Positions 36,344-44,694 of a stretch of 64,000 nt of DNA are shown here, in pieces (the first letter of the stretch is position 1; each line of letters opens with the position of its first letter). The notes under the pieces were generated by a model. That model was not told where the DNA came from, ran no database searches, and saw only the letters and a program-made list of their open reading frames with translations. Made by a program: the position numbers and the translations under genes. Source of the stretch: an uncultured Myxococcales bacterium (lineage in GTDB: Bacteria; Myxococcota_A; UBA9042; DTJE01); contig CAINDP010000075.1 in assembly GCA_903847405.1 (NCBI GenBank), forward strand, positions 1 through 64,000, written 5' to 3'.

Positions 36344-38287
36344 TCACACGACCTTGACGTCGCCGCCGGGCAGTTCGGAAAGGAAGATCGAAGGCCGGCC
36401 GGCCTCCAGTTGACCGTAGCGGACCCGGGTCGAGGCGTAGGTCAGGTACAGCCCGTCGCGGGCCCGGGTCATGGCCACGTACATCAGGCGGCGCTCCTCC
36501 TCCATCGCGGCGCGATCCAGGCCCGCGTCGAACCCCCGGCCCTTGGCCTGCCGGTTCGTCAGGGGGAACAGGCCGTCCTCCAGGCCGCACACGCACACGT
36601 AGTCGAATTCGAGGCCCTTGGCCGCGTGGACCGTCATCAGGCTGATGGCGTCGCCACTGCCGTCGTCGTCCAGCGGCTGCACCAGCGACACCCGGTCCAG
36701 CCACGTGCGCAGGTCCGGCTGGCCGCTCTGCTGCTCGAACTCCCGGACCGACGACAGCAGTTCCATCACGTTCTCGACGCGGCTCTGTCCCTCGGCCGAT
36801 TCGTCGGCGGCCAGGTGCTGCAGGTACCCCGTCCGGTCCAGGACCGCCTGCACGACATCCCCGGCCCGGGCGTCGCGAGCGAACATCGCCAGGTCCGTGA
36901 TCAACTCGATCAGCGTCCGCACCTTCCGCTGCAGCGCCGGCCCCCCCTGATCACCGATCGTGGCCAGGGCGTGCAGCAGTTCCACCTGGTCCTGGTCCGC
37001 CCGCGCACGGGCCTTGTCCAGCGTGGTCGCGCCGATGCCGCGCGGGGGCGAGTTCAGCGCCCGTTCCAGGCCCAGGCGGTCCAGGGGGTTCACCAGCAGG
37101 CGCAGCCAGGAGATGACGTCCTTGACCTCCTTGCGCTGGTAGAACTTCATGCCGCCGACGACCTTGTAGGCGATCCGGCGGGACCGCAGGGCGTCTTCGA
37201 ACACGCGCGACTGCGCGTTCGTGCGGTAGAAGATGGCCATCCGGGACAGCGGCGTCCCCTCGGCGGTGCGCCGGGCCATCTCGCGCACGACGTACTGGGC
37301 TTCGAGGACCTCGTTCAGCGCCCCGTGGACGCGCACCGGCTCGCCGTCCCCGCGCATCGCGGCCAGATCCTTGGCGTGGCGCTTGCGGTTGAACCCGATG
37401 ACCCGCGCCGCGGCGGACAGGATGGGCGTGCGGCTGCGGTAGTTGCGCCCCAGCGTGACCACCACCGCCTCCGGGTACTCCTTCGGGAAGTCCAGGATGT
37501 TGTCCACCCGCGCACCGCGCCACGAGTAGATGGACTGGTCGTCGTCGCCCACCACGCACAGGTTCCGGTGGGTGCCCGCCAGGATCTTCAGAAACTCGTA
37601 CTGCGCGACGTTCGTGTCCTGGAACTCGTCCACCAGCAGGTATTCGTACTGCGACTGCAGCTTTTCGCGGATGTCGGCGTGCTGCTGCAGCATCCGCAGC
37701 GAGCGGGCCAGGAGGTCCCCGAAATCCATCGCCCCGGCGGCCTTCAGCTCGGCCTGGTAGGCGGTGAACACGTCGGCCAGTTGCCGTTCCCGGGGCGTCC
37801 GCGGTTCGGGCGCCTCCAGCAGGCCGTCGTTCTTGCAGGCATCGATGTAGTGCGAGTAGGCGCGCAACCCATCCCGGGGGAGTTCCATGTTCTTCAGGAC
37901 CCGCCGCAGGGCGCTTTCCGTGTCGTCGTCATCGTAGATCACGAAGCTGTTCGGGTACCCGATCCGTTCGGCGTTCATGCGCAGCAGGCGCAGCCCGATG
38001 GAATGGAACGTGCCCATCCACTTGGGGGCGTCCGCGCCGCCCAGCAGGACCTCGACGCGCTCGCGCATCTCGGCCGCGGCCTTGTTCGTGAAGGTCACGG
38101 CCAGGATCCGCGACGGCCACACCGCCCGGGCCCGGACCAGCCAGGCAATCCGCCGCGTGATGACCCGCGTCTTGCCGCTGCCCGCGCCTGCCAGGATCAG
38201 CAGGGGGCCCCGCTCGTGCGTCACTGCGCGGCGCTGGTCCTCGTTCAGGCCTTCCAGGATGTCTTCGCAATCGGGGGGGATCTGCAT
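36344..38287 (-). CDS. pcrA: UvrD/PcrA-type superfamily 1A DNA helicase
   Basis: A 647-residue 3'-5' helicase. All SF1A motifs are present: Walker A GAGSGKT (34-40), VTFTNKAAAEM, GTFHSIGLRLLR, LVDEFQDTN, GDDDQSIYSWRGA, LGRNYRS, VHAAKGLEFD and MYVAMTRARD. It acts in nucleotide-excision and mismatch repair and removes RecA or stalled polymerases. The length is slightly short of typical PcrA (about 700), with a reduced C-terminal tail. It starts 61 bp after the glmS stop on the same strand. UvrD versus PcrA is a naming choice; Rep is less likely. Confidence 0.95.
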   Translation of the reverse strand: MQIPPDCEDILEGLNEDQRRAVTHERGPLLILAGAGSGKTRVITRRIAWLVRARAVWPSRILAVTFTNKAAAEMRERVEVLLGGADAPKWMGTFHSIGLRLLRMNAERIGYPNSFVIYDDDDTESALRRVLKNMELPRDGLRAYSHYIDACKNDGLLEAPEPRTPRERQLADVFTAYQAELKAAGAMDFGDLLARSLRMLQQHADIREKLQSQYEYLLVDEFQDTNVAQYEFLKILAGTHRNLCVVGDDDQSIYSWRGARVDNILDFPKEYPEAVVVTLGRNYRSRTPILSAAARVIGFNRKRHAKDLAAMRGDGEPVRVHGALNEVLEAQYVVREMARRTAEGTPLSRMAIFYRTNAQSRVFEDALRSRRIAYKVVGGMKFYQRKEVKDVISWLRLLVNPLDRLGLERALNSPPRGIGATTLDKARARADQDQVELLHALATIGDQGGPALQRKVRTLIELITDLAMFARDARAGDVVQAVLDRTGYLQHLAADESAEGQSRVENVMELLSSVREFEQQSGQPDLRTWLDRVSLVQPLDDDGSGDAISLMTVHAAKGLEFDYVCVCGLEDGLFPLTNRQAKGRGFDAGLDRAAMEEERRLMYVAMTRARDGLYLTYASTRVRYGQLEAGRPSIFLSELPGGDVKVV

Positions 38288-38348
38288 CGCGGCTCGCTTC
38301 CTCGTGGGGGATGGGGATGGCGGGCCCGAAGGCCCCGCCCAGGTGGGT

Positions 38349-40181
38349 CTACTCGACGGTCACGGATTTGGCAAGGTTCCGGGGCTGGTCCACGTCCGTC
38401 CCCTTCAGGTCCGCCACGTGATACGCGAACAACTGCAGCGGGATGGTGGCGACCAGGGGCGTCAGCAGCGGCGGGCAGGCCGGGACGCGCATGATGTCGT
38501 CCACCCGCTCGGCCACGTCCACGTCGTTCGTGCTGATCATGGCCAGCAGCCTGCCGTTGCGGGCGCGGACCTCCTCGAGATTGCTGACCGTCCGGGCGTA
38601 CCAGGGCCCCTGGGGGACCAGCACCACGGTCGGGAACGTTTCGTCGATCAGGGCGATGGGGCCGTGCTTCATTTCCCCGGCGGAGTAGCCCTCGGCGTGG
38701 ATGTACGAGATTTCCTTCAATTTCAGCGCGCCTTCCAGAGCCACCGGGTGCAGCAGGCCGCGCCCCAGGAACAGGACATGGGCGAAGTGCATGTAGCGCT
38801 TGGCCAGCATCCGGATTTCCACGTTTTCGCGCAGGGCCTCTTCCATCAGGCCCGGGACGGTCAGCAGATCGCCGATGTGCCGCTGGACGTCGGCCGCCGA
38901 CAGCACACCCCGGGCGCGTCCGATCGCCAGCGCCAGCAGGTACAGCGTCACGATCTGGGTCGTGAACGCCTTGGTGGACGCCACGCTGATTTCGGGACCC
39001 GCGTGGGTATGGATGACGTGGTCGGCATCCCGGGCCAGCGACGACGCCACGACATTGCAGATGGCCAGCGTCCGGGCGCCCGCGGCCCTGGCATCCCGTT
39101 GCGTCCGCAGGGTGTCCAGCGTTTCGCCGGACTGGCTGACCGACACGAACAGTTCCCCGGGGCGCAGCAGGGCCACCGCCGGATCGTACTCGCTGGCCAG
39201 GTGGACCTCGACCGGCACGCCCGCGAGGGTGCTGATCAGGTGCCGCCCCACCAGCGCCGCGTGGTGCGACGTCCCGCACGCCGCCAGGTGGACGCGGTCC
39301 ACCGACGCCAGGTCGTCCCGGGTCGGGCCCTCGGCGTCGAAAACGATTTCGCCGCTTTCCACCGAAACCCGGCCGCGCATGGTGTCGATCAGCGCCCGGG
39401 GCTGCTCGTGGATTTCCTTCAGCATGAAGTGCTTGAAGCCGCCCTTTTCCGCCATGGCCGGCGTCAGGTCCACGTGGATGCGCCGGGCCTCGACCATCGC
39501 CCCCGAGGCGGCGTCGAACGCCTGGTACCCGCCGGCGGTGACGACGCCCAGTTGGCCGTCCTCGACGATCACGACGTCCTGCGTGAAGCCCAGCAGCGCG
39601 GGGATGTCCGACGCCACCAGCATTTCGCCGTCACCCACGCCCACGACCAGGGGCGACTGGTTCCGGGCCACGATGATGCGGTCCGGTTCGCGCACGCTGA
39701 GGACCGCGATGGCCCAGGAACCATGGACGCGCAGCAGGGCATGCCGCACCGCTTCGGCCAGCGGAAGGCCCCCCTGCAGTTCCCGATCCACCAGGTGGGA
39801 CAGCACCTCGGTATCCGTTTCGGACGTGAAGATCCGACCGGCCGCCCGGAGGTCCGCCCGCAGGGCCAGGTAGTTTTCGATGATGCCGTTGTGGACCAGG
39901 ACGACGTCGCCGGCACGGTGGGGGTGTGCGTTTTCCTCGCTGGGACGCCCGTGGGTGGCCCACCGGGTGTGGCCGATGCCCAGTTTCCCGTGGAGGGGAC
40001 TGGCCTCCAGACTGGCCTGGAGCCGTCCCAGTTTGCCCGTGGCGCGCCGGACGACGATGTCGTCACCCTGCAGCACGGCCAGCCCGGACGAGTCGTAGCC
40101 CCGGTATTCCAGGCGGCGCAACCCGTCCATCAGGAGGGGCGCGCATTCGCGCGGGCCGACGTAGCCCACGATTCCGCACAT
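38349..40181 (-). CDS. glmS: Glutamine--fructose-6-phosphate aminotransferase (isomerizing)
   Basis: A 610-residue enzyme of exact family length. Cys2 (MCGIVGYVG) is the N-terminal nucleophile of the glutaminase half. The two SIS domains carry the sugar-phosphate site (CGTSHHAA, SQSGETLDTL) and the protein ends in AKSVTVE. It makes glucosamine-6-phosphate, the first step to UDP-GlcNAc for peptidoglycan and LPS. The ATG is one base after the stop of the upstream gene, so they are co-transcribed. No glmS ribozyme is seen in the tight intergenic space. Confidence 0.98.
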   Translation of the reverse strand: MCGIVGYVGPRECAPLLMDGLRRLEYRGYDSSGLAVLQGDDIVVRRATGKLGRLQASLEASPLHGKLGIGHTRWATHGRPSEENAHPHRAGDVVLVHNGIIENYLALRADLRAAGRIFTSETDTEVLSHLVDRELQGGLPLAEAVRHALLRVHGSWAIAVLSVREPDRIIVARNQSPLVVGVGDGEMLVASDIPALLGFTQDVVIVEDGQLGVVTAGGYQAFDAASGAMVEARRIHVDLTPAMAEKGGFKHFMLKEIHEQPRALIDTMRGRVSVESGEIVFDAEGPTRDDLASVDRVHLAACGTSHHAALVGRHLISTLAGVPVEVHLASEYDPAVALLRPGELFVSVSQSGETLDTLRTQRDARAAGARTLAICNVVASSLARDADHVIHTHAGPEISVASTKAFTTQIVTLYLLALAIGRARGVLSAADVQRHIGDLLTVPGLMEEALRENVEIRMLAKRYMHFAHVLFLGRGLLHPVALEGALKLKEISYIHAEGYSAGEMKHGPIALIDETFPTVVLVPQGPWYARTVSNLEEVRARNGRLLAMISTNDVDVAERVDDIMRVPACPPLLTPLVATIPLQLFAYHVADLKGTDVDQPRNLAKSVTVE

Positions 40182-40182
40182 G

Positions 40183-40707
40183 TCACAACCTCAAGAACCA
40201 GATGTCATCGACCTTGGTCAGGTGGATGCGCATGGTGAAATGGCGCTTCCCTTCGGGGACGTCAAGGGCGAACGAGGCCGTGAGGTCCGCTTCGTCCCCG
40301 GTGCGGTGCAGACCCGTGCCCACCACCTTGCCTTCGGACAGCACGTCCTTCACCCGGGGATGAAGGTCCAGGGTCCGTGCCAGCAGGAACTCGAAGAAGC
40401 GTTCCTTGGGGACCGCGATCAGCAGCGCGGCGTCCCGGACCTCCAGGAAATCCATCGCCTGCTGGCGGAAGACCGGCTCGCCGCCCGCGCGGTCCAGGGC
40501 GCCCGTCTTCAGCCCGGCGAGGTCGTCCGGGAAGATCCGCTTGGACGCGGAGGCGTTCTGCCCCTGGCGCAGGTCCCCCAGGTAGCCGAAGAACGCCCCG
40601 CGGATGTCCTCGCGCGCCGGGTCGCGGATGGCCCACGACAACAGCACGGACACCACCGCAAGGACCGCGACCAGGGCCATCAGCACTCGTTTCGGAATCG
40701 ACAGCAT
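40183..40707 (-). CDS. Small membrane-anchored protein of unknown function
   Basis: A 174-residue protein with one N-terminal membrane segment (about 8-26) and a soluble periplasmic domain. The mature part has a short helical region near residues 30-50 and a C-terminal beta-rich part ending WFLRL. It looks like a small nuclear-transport-factor-2 or DUF4878-like domain, but I cannot prove that. It sits between the pentapeptide-repeat gene (22 bp) and glmS (1 bp) in one operon. Confidence 0.75.
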   Translation of the reverse strand: MLSIPKRVLMALVAVLAVVSVLLSWAIRDPAREDIRGAFFGYLGDLRQGQNASASKRIFPDDLAGLKTGALDRAGGEPVFRQQAMDFLEVRDAALLIAVPKERFFEFLLARTLDLHPRVKDVLSEGKVVGTGLHRTGDEADLTASFALDVPEGKRHFTMRIHLTKVDDIWFLRL

Positions 40708-40729
40708 CGACGCCTCCGGGAACCCAGGG

Positions 40730-41683
40730 TCAATCCAGTTCGATCTTCTTGATCCGTTCGTACGGCTCGTGGGACTCGACGGGCGGGACCGCCGCGGGCG
40801 GTTTCCCTTCGTCCGCCACGGCCCGGCTTGTCGCCGGTTCCGGAACCGGCTCCGCGACGGGAATCGCCGGGTCCGGGGACGGCTCGCGCCCCAGGACGTA
40901 CGCCAGCATCAGGCCGTGGACCAGCGGCACCAGCCGGTCGCCGCCGCCGGCCAGGAAGGCCAGGATTTCGAATTCGCGATCCTCGCGGGACACGACGGCC
41001 GCACGCAGCCCCTCCCGCGCCCCGTCGTCCAGCGACGCCCGGGCCGCGGTCCCGTCCACCATCCGGGCGCCGGTGAAGTCCGCCCCCGACAGGTTCGCGT
41101 CGTCCAATTGCGTGCGGACCAGCAGGGCATCCCGGAACCGCGCGCCGCCCAGGTCCGCACCGCGCAGATCGGCGTCCACCAGGACGGCGCCGGTGAAGTC
41201 CGCCCGGGACAGCACGGCGTTGCCCAGGCGCCGGTTTTCGAACCGGGGCCGCACCAGCACCGCGCGAACGAACCGTGCGTTGTAGAGGCTGGAGCCGAGG
41301 AAGGCCGGGGCCACCAGGGTGGCGCCCTCGAAGTCCGCGTTGTCCAGGGGGCATTCCTCGAACCGGACGCCCAGCAGATCCGCGCCGCGGAAGGAGGCTT
41401 CCACCGCCTGGCACCCCCGGAAGACCACGTCGTCCAGGCGGGCCTGCGACCACCGGGACCCGCGCATCGCCGCGCCCGACCACTGGCTGTTCCGGGCCCG
41501 GAGGCCCATCAGCGACGCGCCGGCCAGGCCCACCTCGACGAACTCGACGTCCTGGACCATCACGCCGTCCATCGACAGGGCGCAGAGGTCCACGCGGCGC
41601 ACGACGCACCCGGTGAGGGCGCGGTCGGCCAGCGCCCGCTCGATTTCGCCTGCTGTTTCGACCCTGCGCCCGCCCGCAGCCAT
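40730..41683 (-). CDS. Pentapeptide-repeat protein
   Basis: A 317-residue protein. Residues about 30-215 are pentapeptide repeats of the A(D/N)LxG/F type (for example ADLRGADLGGARF and NLSGADFTGARM) that fold as a right-handed quadrilateral beta-helix. The C-terminal 100 residues are helical, then Pro/Glu-rich. Some pentapeptide proteins mimic DNA and protect gyrase; others are structural. Nothing here decides. I chose ATG 41683 because GGGGAG is seven bases upstream; a GTG six bases earlier (41689) is possible. Confidence 0.88.
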   Translation of the reverse strand: MAAGGRRVETAGEIERALADRALTGCVVRRVDLCALSMDGVMVQDVEFVEVGLAGASLMGLRARNSQWSGAAMRGSRWSQARLDDVVFRGCQAVEASFRGADLLGVRFEECPLDNADFEGATLVAPAFLGSSLYNARFVRAVLVRPRFENRRLGNAVLSRADFTGAVLVDADLRGADLGGARFRDALLVRTQLDDANLSGADFTGARMVDGTAARASLDDGAREGLRAAVVSREDREFEILAFLAGGGDRLVPLVHGLMLAYVLGREPSPDPAIPVAEPVPEPATSRAVADEGKPPAAVPPVESHEPYERIKKIELD

Positions 41684-41748
41684 CGACACTCCCCGGGGTC
41701 CGCGACCTTCACTGCCTGCGATTCACCGGCCCGAGCACGCCCGAACGT

Positions 41749-42318
41749 TCACTTCTGCAGCGGCACGCGGACGTCGGTCGGCCCGACGATGGCCGCCTTC
41801 GAACTGGTCACGTCGGCAACCGCCTCGAACCCGCCGTCGGGGCTCCACCCCAGGACCAGCGTGCGCTGGGCCGTCTTGACCTTTTCCCCGGGGTTCTGCT
41901 GCGGGGTGACGCCCGTCAGGACCAGCATCGCGGGCTTGCTCTTCGTCACGGACCACTTCAGGTTGAAGAACGTCGGCGTGTTGACGCTGGGCTCGATCGC
42001 GTCCTCGATGCCGTCCTCGACGAAGGAGTCCAGTTCGACCCGCTCGCCGTCCAGGACGAACAGCCGCTGCACGATGCCCAGTTCCTTGCACTGGCACTCG
42101 GCCTCGGGCAGCGTCAGGGACAGCACCAGGACCTGCAGGCCCTTGCCGATGCCCTTCAGTTCGTCCCGGGACTCGATCTTGTATCCGCGGATCGTGTAGT
42201 TCTTCAGGATGAACATCGGGCGATCGTCATCCGAGGCCGCGGCCGACGCCTGGGCCCGGGCCGCGCCCGCCGTCGATGCCACGATCACCGCCAGGATCAG
42301 CCCCAGTGTGCGCCTCAT
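41749..42318 (-). CDS. Predicted secreted protein of unknown function
   Basis: A 189-residue protein with a clear signal peptide (MRRTLGLILAVIVASTAG, cut near ARA-QA). The mature domain has an alternating beta pattern and one Cys-x-Cys (ECQCKE, about residue 80). A segment VLVLTGVTPQQNPGEKV suggests a beta-sandwich. No family is recognised. GAGGAGGGGG precedes the ATG. It lies 65 bp before the pentapeptide-repeat gene on the same strand. Confidence 0.75.
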   Translation of the reverse strand: MRRTLGLILAVIVASTAGAARAQASAAASDDDRPMFILKNYTIRGYKIESRDELKGIGKGLQVLVLSLTLPEAECQCKELGIVQRLFVLDGERVELDSFVEDGIEDAIEPSVNTPTFFNLKWSVTKSKPAMLVLTGVTPQQNPGEKVKTAQRTLVLGWSPDGGFEAVADVTSSKAAIVGPTDVRVPLQK

Positions 42319-42433
42319 TGCCCCCCTCCTCGCGGACCCGAAGGCCCTTCCTGTTCGATCTGGAAACCGTGGGATCAAAGCACACGGGCGCGGGTGCGTC
42401 AAACGGCGGGCGGGGGCGGGGTTCTGACAGGAC

Positions 42434-42530
42434 GGGGGCGTGGGGCAGGGGGCAGGGGGCGGGGGGGCGTCCACGTCGACGTCCACGTCTACGACCACGT
42501 CCACGTGCACGTCCACGAGAACGTCGACGA
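42434..42530 (+). repeat. G-run cluster followed by tandem GTCCAC/GTCGAC hexamers
   Basis: Within the 274-bp gap 42319-42592 (which also forms the leaders of both flanking genes) five runs of 4-7 G lie at 42434-42467, enough for a G-quadruplex on the plus strand. They are followed by about ten imperfect hexamers of GTCCAC/GTCGAC/GTGCAC type to 42530. The hexamers are open in all frames but show no start or ribosome-binding site, so I do not call a gene. Position suggests a leader or regulatory element for the WYL pair. Confidence 0.6.
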
Positions 42531-42592
42531 GGAGTTGCGGTGGAGGCGGCAGTGCGTTTGCCGTACGCGGCGGAGCCGACTACCATGTCGCC

Positions 42593-43663
42593 ATGACCGA
42601 CGACGGCCCCGGAATCCGGATCCTTTCGCTGGTGGCGCTGCTGCTGGATCGGCGCCAGCCCGTCACGCTGACCTGGATCCAGGAGCACATGGAAGGGGCG
42701 TACGGCCCGTCCGAGCTGGACGCCCGCGATGACGCGACGCGAAAAGCCTTCGAGGCGGGACGACGCAAGTTCCTCCGGGACCAGGAACTGCTGGCCCGCC
42801 TGGGCCTGCGCATCGTCTTCCTGAGGGCCGGCGACGACGACGAGGAGGCGGGGTACCTGTTGAACGCGGACGCGTTCCGGACCCCCGAACTGCGCCTGGA
42901 CGCATCCGAGGCCGAAGTGGTGCGCCTGGCCGCGTCCCTGGCGGGCGGCGTCGAGGGATTCCCCCTGGGTTCCGACTTGGCGCTGGCCCTGGCCAAGCTG
43001 TCGGCCCTGGCGGCCGGCCTGGACCTGTTGCCGGGTGACGGCCACGTCGCCGCCGCCTGGTCCTACCGGCACAGCCTGGCGGTGCGTGCGCCCCACCTGG
43101 ACGCGATCCTGCCGATGGTGGCCGAGGCCGTCGTCGAGCGCCGGCGCGTCCGCCTGTGGTACCGGGCCCTCCGGGCCGAGGGGGAAACCGAGCGCCTGCT
43201 GGACCCCTGGGGCCTGTTCCTGCGCCGGGGCGTCTGGCACCTGGTGGGCTGGTGCCACCTGCGCCAGGAGGTCCGGCTGTTCGACGCCCACCGGATCCGC
43301 CAGGCCCGCCCCGAGGGCTCCGAGGACGCCTTCCAGCCCGCCCCGGGCTTCGACCTGTCGGCCTGGGCCCGCCGGGAACCCTGGGAACTGGCGATGCACG
43401 CACCGATGACCGTGACCCTGCGCCTGGAACGGACCGTGGCCGGCCTGTTCCACCCGGGCCAGGGGGGCGCCCGGACCACGGCATCCACGCCGGACGGAGG
43501 ACGCACCGTCGAGGTGACGGCCACCAACCTGGACTCGCTGCTGGGCCTGGTCCTGTCGCTCTGGGGCCGGGCGGTCGTCCTGGGTCCCCCGGAAGCGGTT
43601 TCGGCCTTCGACGCGCTGGTGGACCGGGTGCTGGCGGCCCACGCCGGGGAGGCCGTGCCATGA
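42593..43663 (+). CDS. WYL-domain transcriptional regulator, first of pair
   Basis: A 356-residue protein of PafB/PafC layout: an N-terminal winged-helix-like part (about 1-75), a middle segment, a WYL domain from about 180 (VRLWYRAL, LDPWGLFLRRGVWHLVGWC), and a WCX C-terminal extension. WYL domains bind ligands or nucleic acid; PafBC pairs activate DNA-damage genes in mycobacteria. Its stop overlaps the start of a second WYL gene (ATGA). The N-terminal region is acidic and weakly conserved, so DNA binding by this partner is uncertain. The ATG at 42593 is preferred over the upstream frame through low-complexity repeats. Confidence 0.85.
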   Translation: MTDDGPGIRILSLVALLLDRRQPVTLTWIQEHMEGAYGPSELDARDDATRKAFEAGRRKFLRDQELLARLGLRIVFLRAGDDDEEAGYLLNADAFRTPELRLDASEAEVVRLAASLAGGVEGFPLGSDLALALAKLSALAAGLDLLPGDGHVAAAWSYRHSLAVRAPHLDAILPMVAEAVVERRRVRLWYRALRAEGETERLLDPWGLFLRRGVWHLVGWCHLRQEVRLFDAHRIRQARPEGSEDAFQPAPGFDLSAWARREPWELAMHAPMTVTLRLERTVAGLFHPGQGGARTTASTPDGGRTVEVTATNLDSLLGLVLSLWGRAVVLGPPEAVSAFDALVDRVLAAHAGEAVP

Positions 43664-44637
43664 ACCCGACCGCACGGGACATCGAGCGTCTGCAATTGAT
43701 CCTGGCGACCCTGCGCCGGGCCGGGGGCCGGATGAAGGTGGGCGACCTCGCGGCGCGGGTCGGCCTGTCCCGCACGGACCTGGCGGACGCCGTCGCCCGC
43801 CTGCAGATGGTCCACGGCGACGACCAGCGCGGGTACGAGTTCGTGGACATCGACATCGACGGCGACACCGTGGATCTCAGCCCGAACCTGGACCAGGGCC
43901 TGGGGCGCCGGCCGCTGCCCCTGACGCCGTCGGAGTTCGCGGCGCTGGCCGTGGCGGTCCGCGCCGCCTGCGCGGGCCCGGCCGCACTGCTGGGGCGCGA
44001 GGCGTCCGACATCCTCGCCAAGGTCCTGCCGCACGTGGCGCATGCCGGCAGCGGCGCGCCTTCCCCCGAGGCCGTCGCGCTGGAGGCGCCCACCGCGGAA
44101 GACGGGCGCCGGGGCGACGTCGCCGCCGCCGTCAAGGCCGGCGAGGAACTGGAAATCGAGTACTGGTCCGCGTCCCGGGACGAGGTCACCCGGCGGCCGG
44201 TGGCGCCCCTGGGCCTGGTCCACCGCGACGGCAACTGGTACCTGGACGCGATCTGCCTGCTGCGGGGCGACGAGCGGCGCTTCCGGATGGACCGGATCGT
44301 CGCGTGCCGCCGGACGGGACGGAAGGCCGCGCCTCCTCCTGCGCTCCCGGGTCAAACAGCCCGACGCCCCGATCCGCGCCCCCGGGCAGAGCCCCCGGTC
44401 GCAGTCGTGCGGTTCGCGCCCCGGGTCGCACCCTGGGTTCGCGAGCGGTACGAACCGGCCGCAATGACGACGCTTCCGGACGGGGGTGTCGACGTGCGCA
44501 TTCCGTACGATTCCCAGGTGTTCCTGGCCGGGTGGGTCCTGTCCTTCGCCGGGGCCGCCACGGTGGTCGAGCCCCCCTCCCTGCGGGACGAAATCCGGCG
44601 CCGCCTTTCACGTTCCTTCGGTCGTCCCGTCAATTGA
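43660..44637 (+). CDS. WYL-domain transcriptional regulator, second of pair
   Basis: A 325-residue protein with an N-terminal helix-turn-helix (about 10-50: ATLRRAGGRMKVGDLAARVG), a linker, a WYL domain from about 160 (LEIEYWSASRDEVTRRPV, LGLVHRDGNWYLDAICL) and a C-terminal WCX-like domain. It is the PafC-like companion of the preceding gene, joined by a 4-nt overlap, so a heterodimeric regulator is likely. Targets are unknown. The stop codon lies inside the -35 box of the promoter for the next gene. Confidence 0.87.
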   Translation: MNPTARDIERLQLILATLRRAGGRMKVGDLAARVGLSRTDLADAVARLQMVHGDDQRGYEFVDIDIDGDTVDLSPNLDQGLGRRPLPLTPSEFAALAVAVRAACAGPAALLGREASDILAKVLPHVAHAGSGAPSPEAVALEAPTAEDGRRGDVAAAVKAGEELEIEYWSASRDEVTRRPVAPLGLVHRDGNWYLDAICLLRGDERRFRMDRIVACRRTGRKAAPPPALPGQTARRPDPRPRAEPPVAVVRFAPRVAPWVRERYEPAAMTTLPDGGVDVRIPYDSQVFLAGWVLSFAGAATVVEPPSLRDEIRRRLSRSFGRPVN

Positions 44638-44662
44638 CACTCCCCGGCCGTGCGGCTAGAGT
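44634..44662 (+). promoter_or_regulatory. Sigma-70 promoter for the TIGR04551-like gene
   Basis: A consensus TTGACA (44634-44639) and TAGAGT (44657-44662) are separated by the optimal 17 bp, 32 bp before the ATG. The -35 overlaps the stop codon of the second WYL gene. Confidence 0.7.
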
Positions 44663-44694
44663 AGGCCGCCCGCCAAAGGGAGCGAGGTGTACCC

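Noticed and set aside
42440-42592. An N-terminal extension of the first WYL protein through a Thr/Ser repeat
   Set aside because: The stretch is low-complexity hexamer DNA open in every frame and lacks a ribosome-binding site; the ATG at 42593 starts the conserved part.
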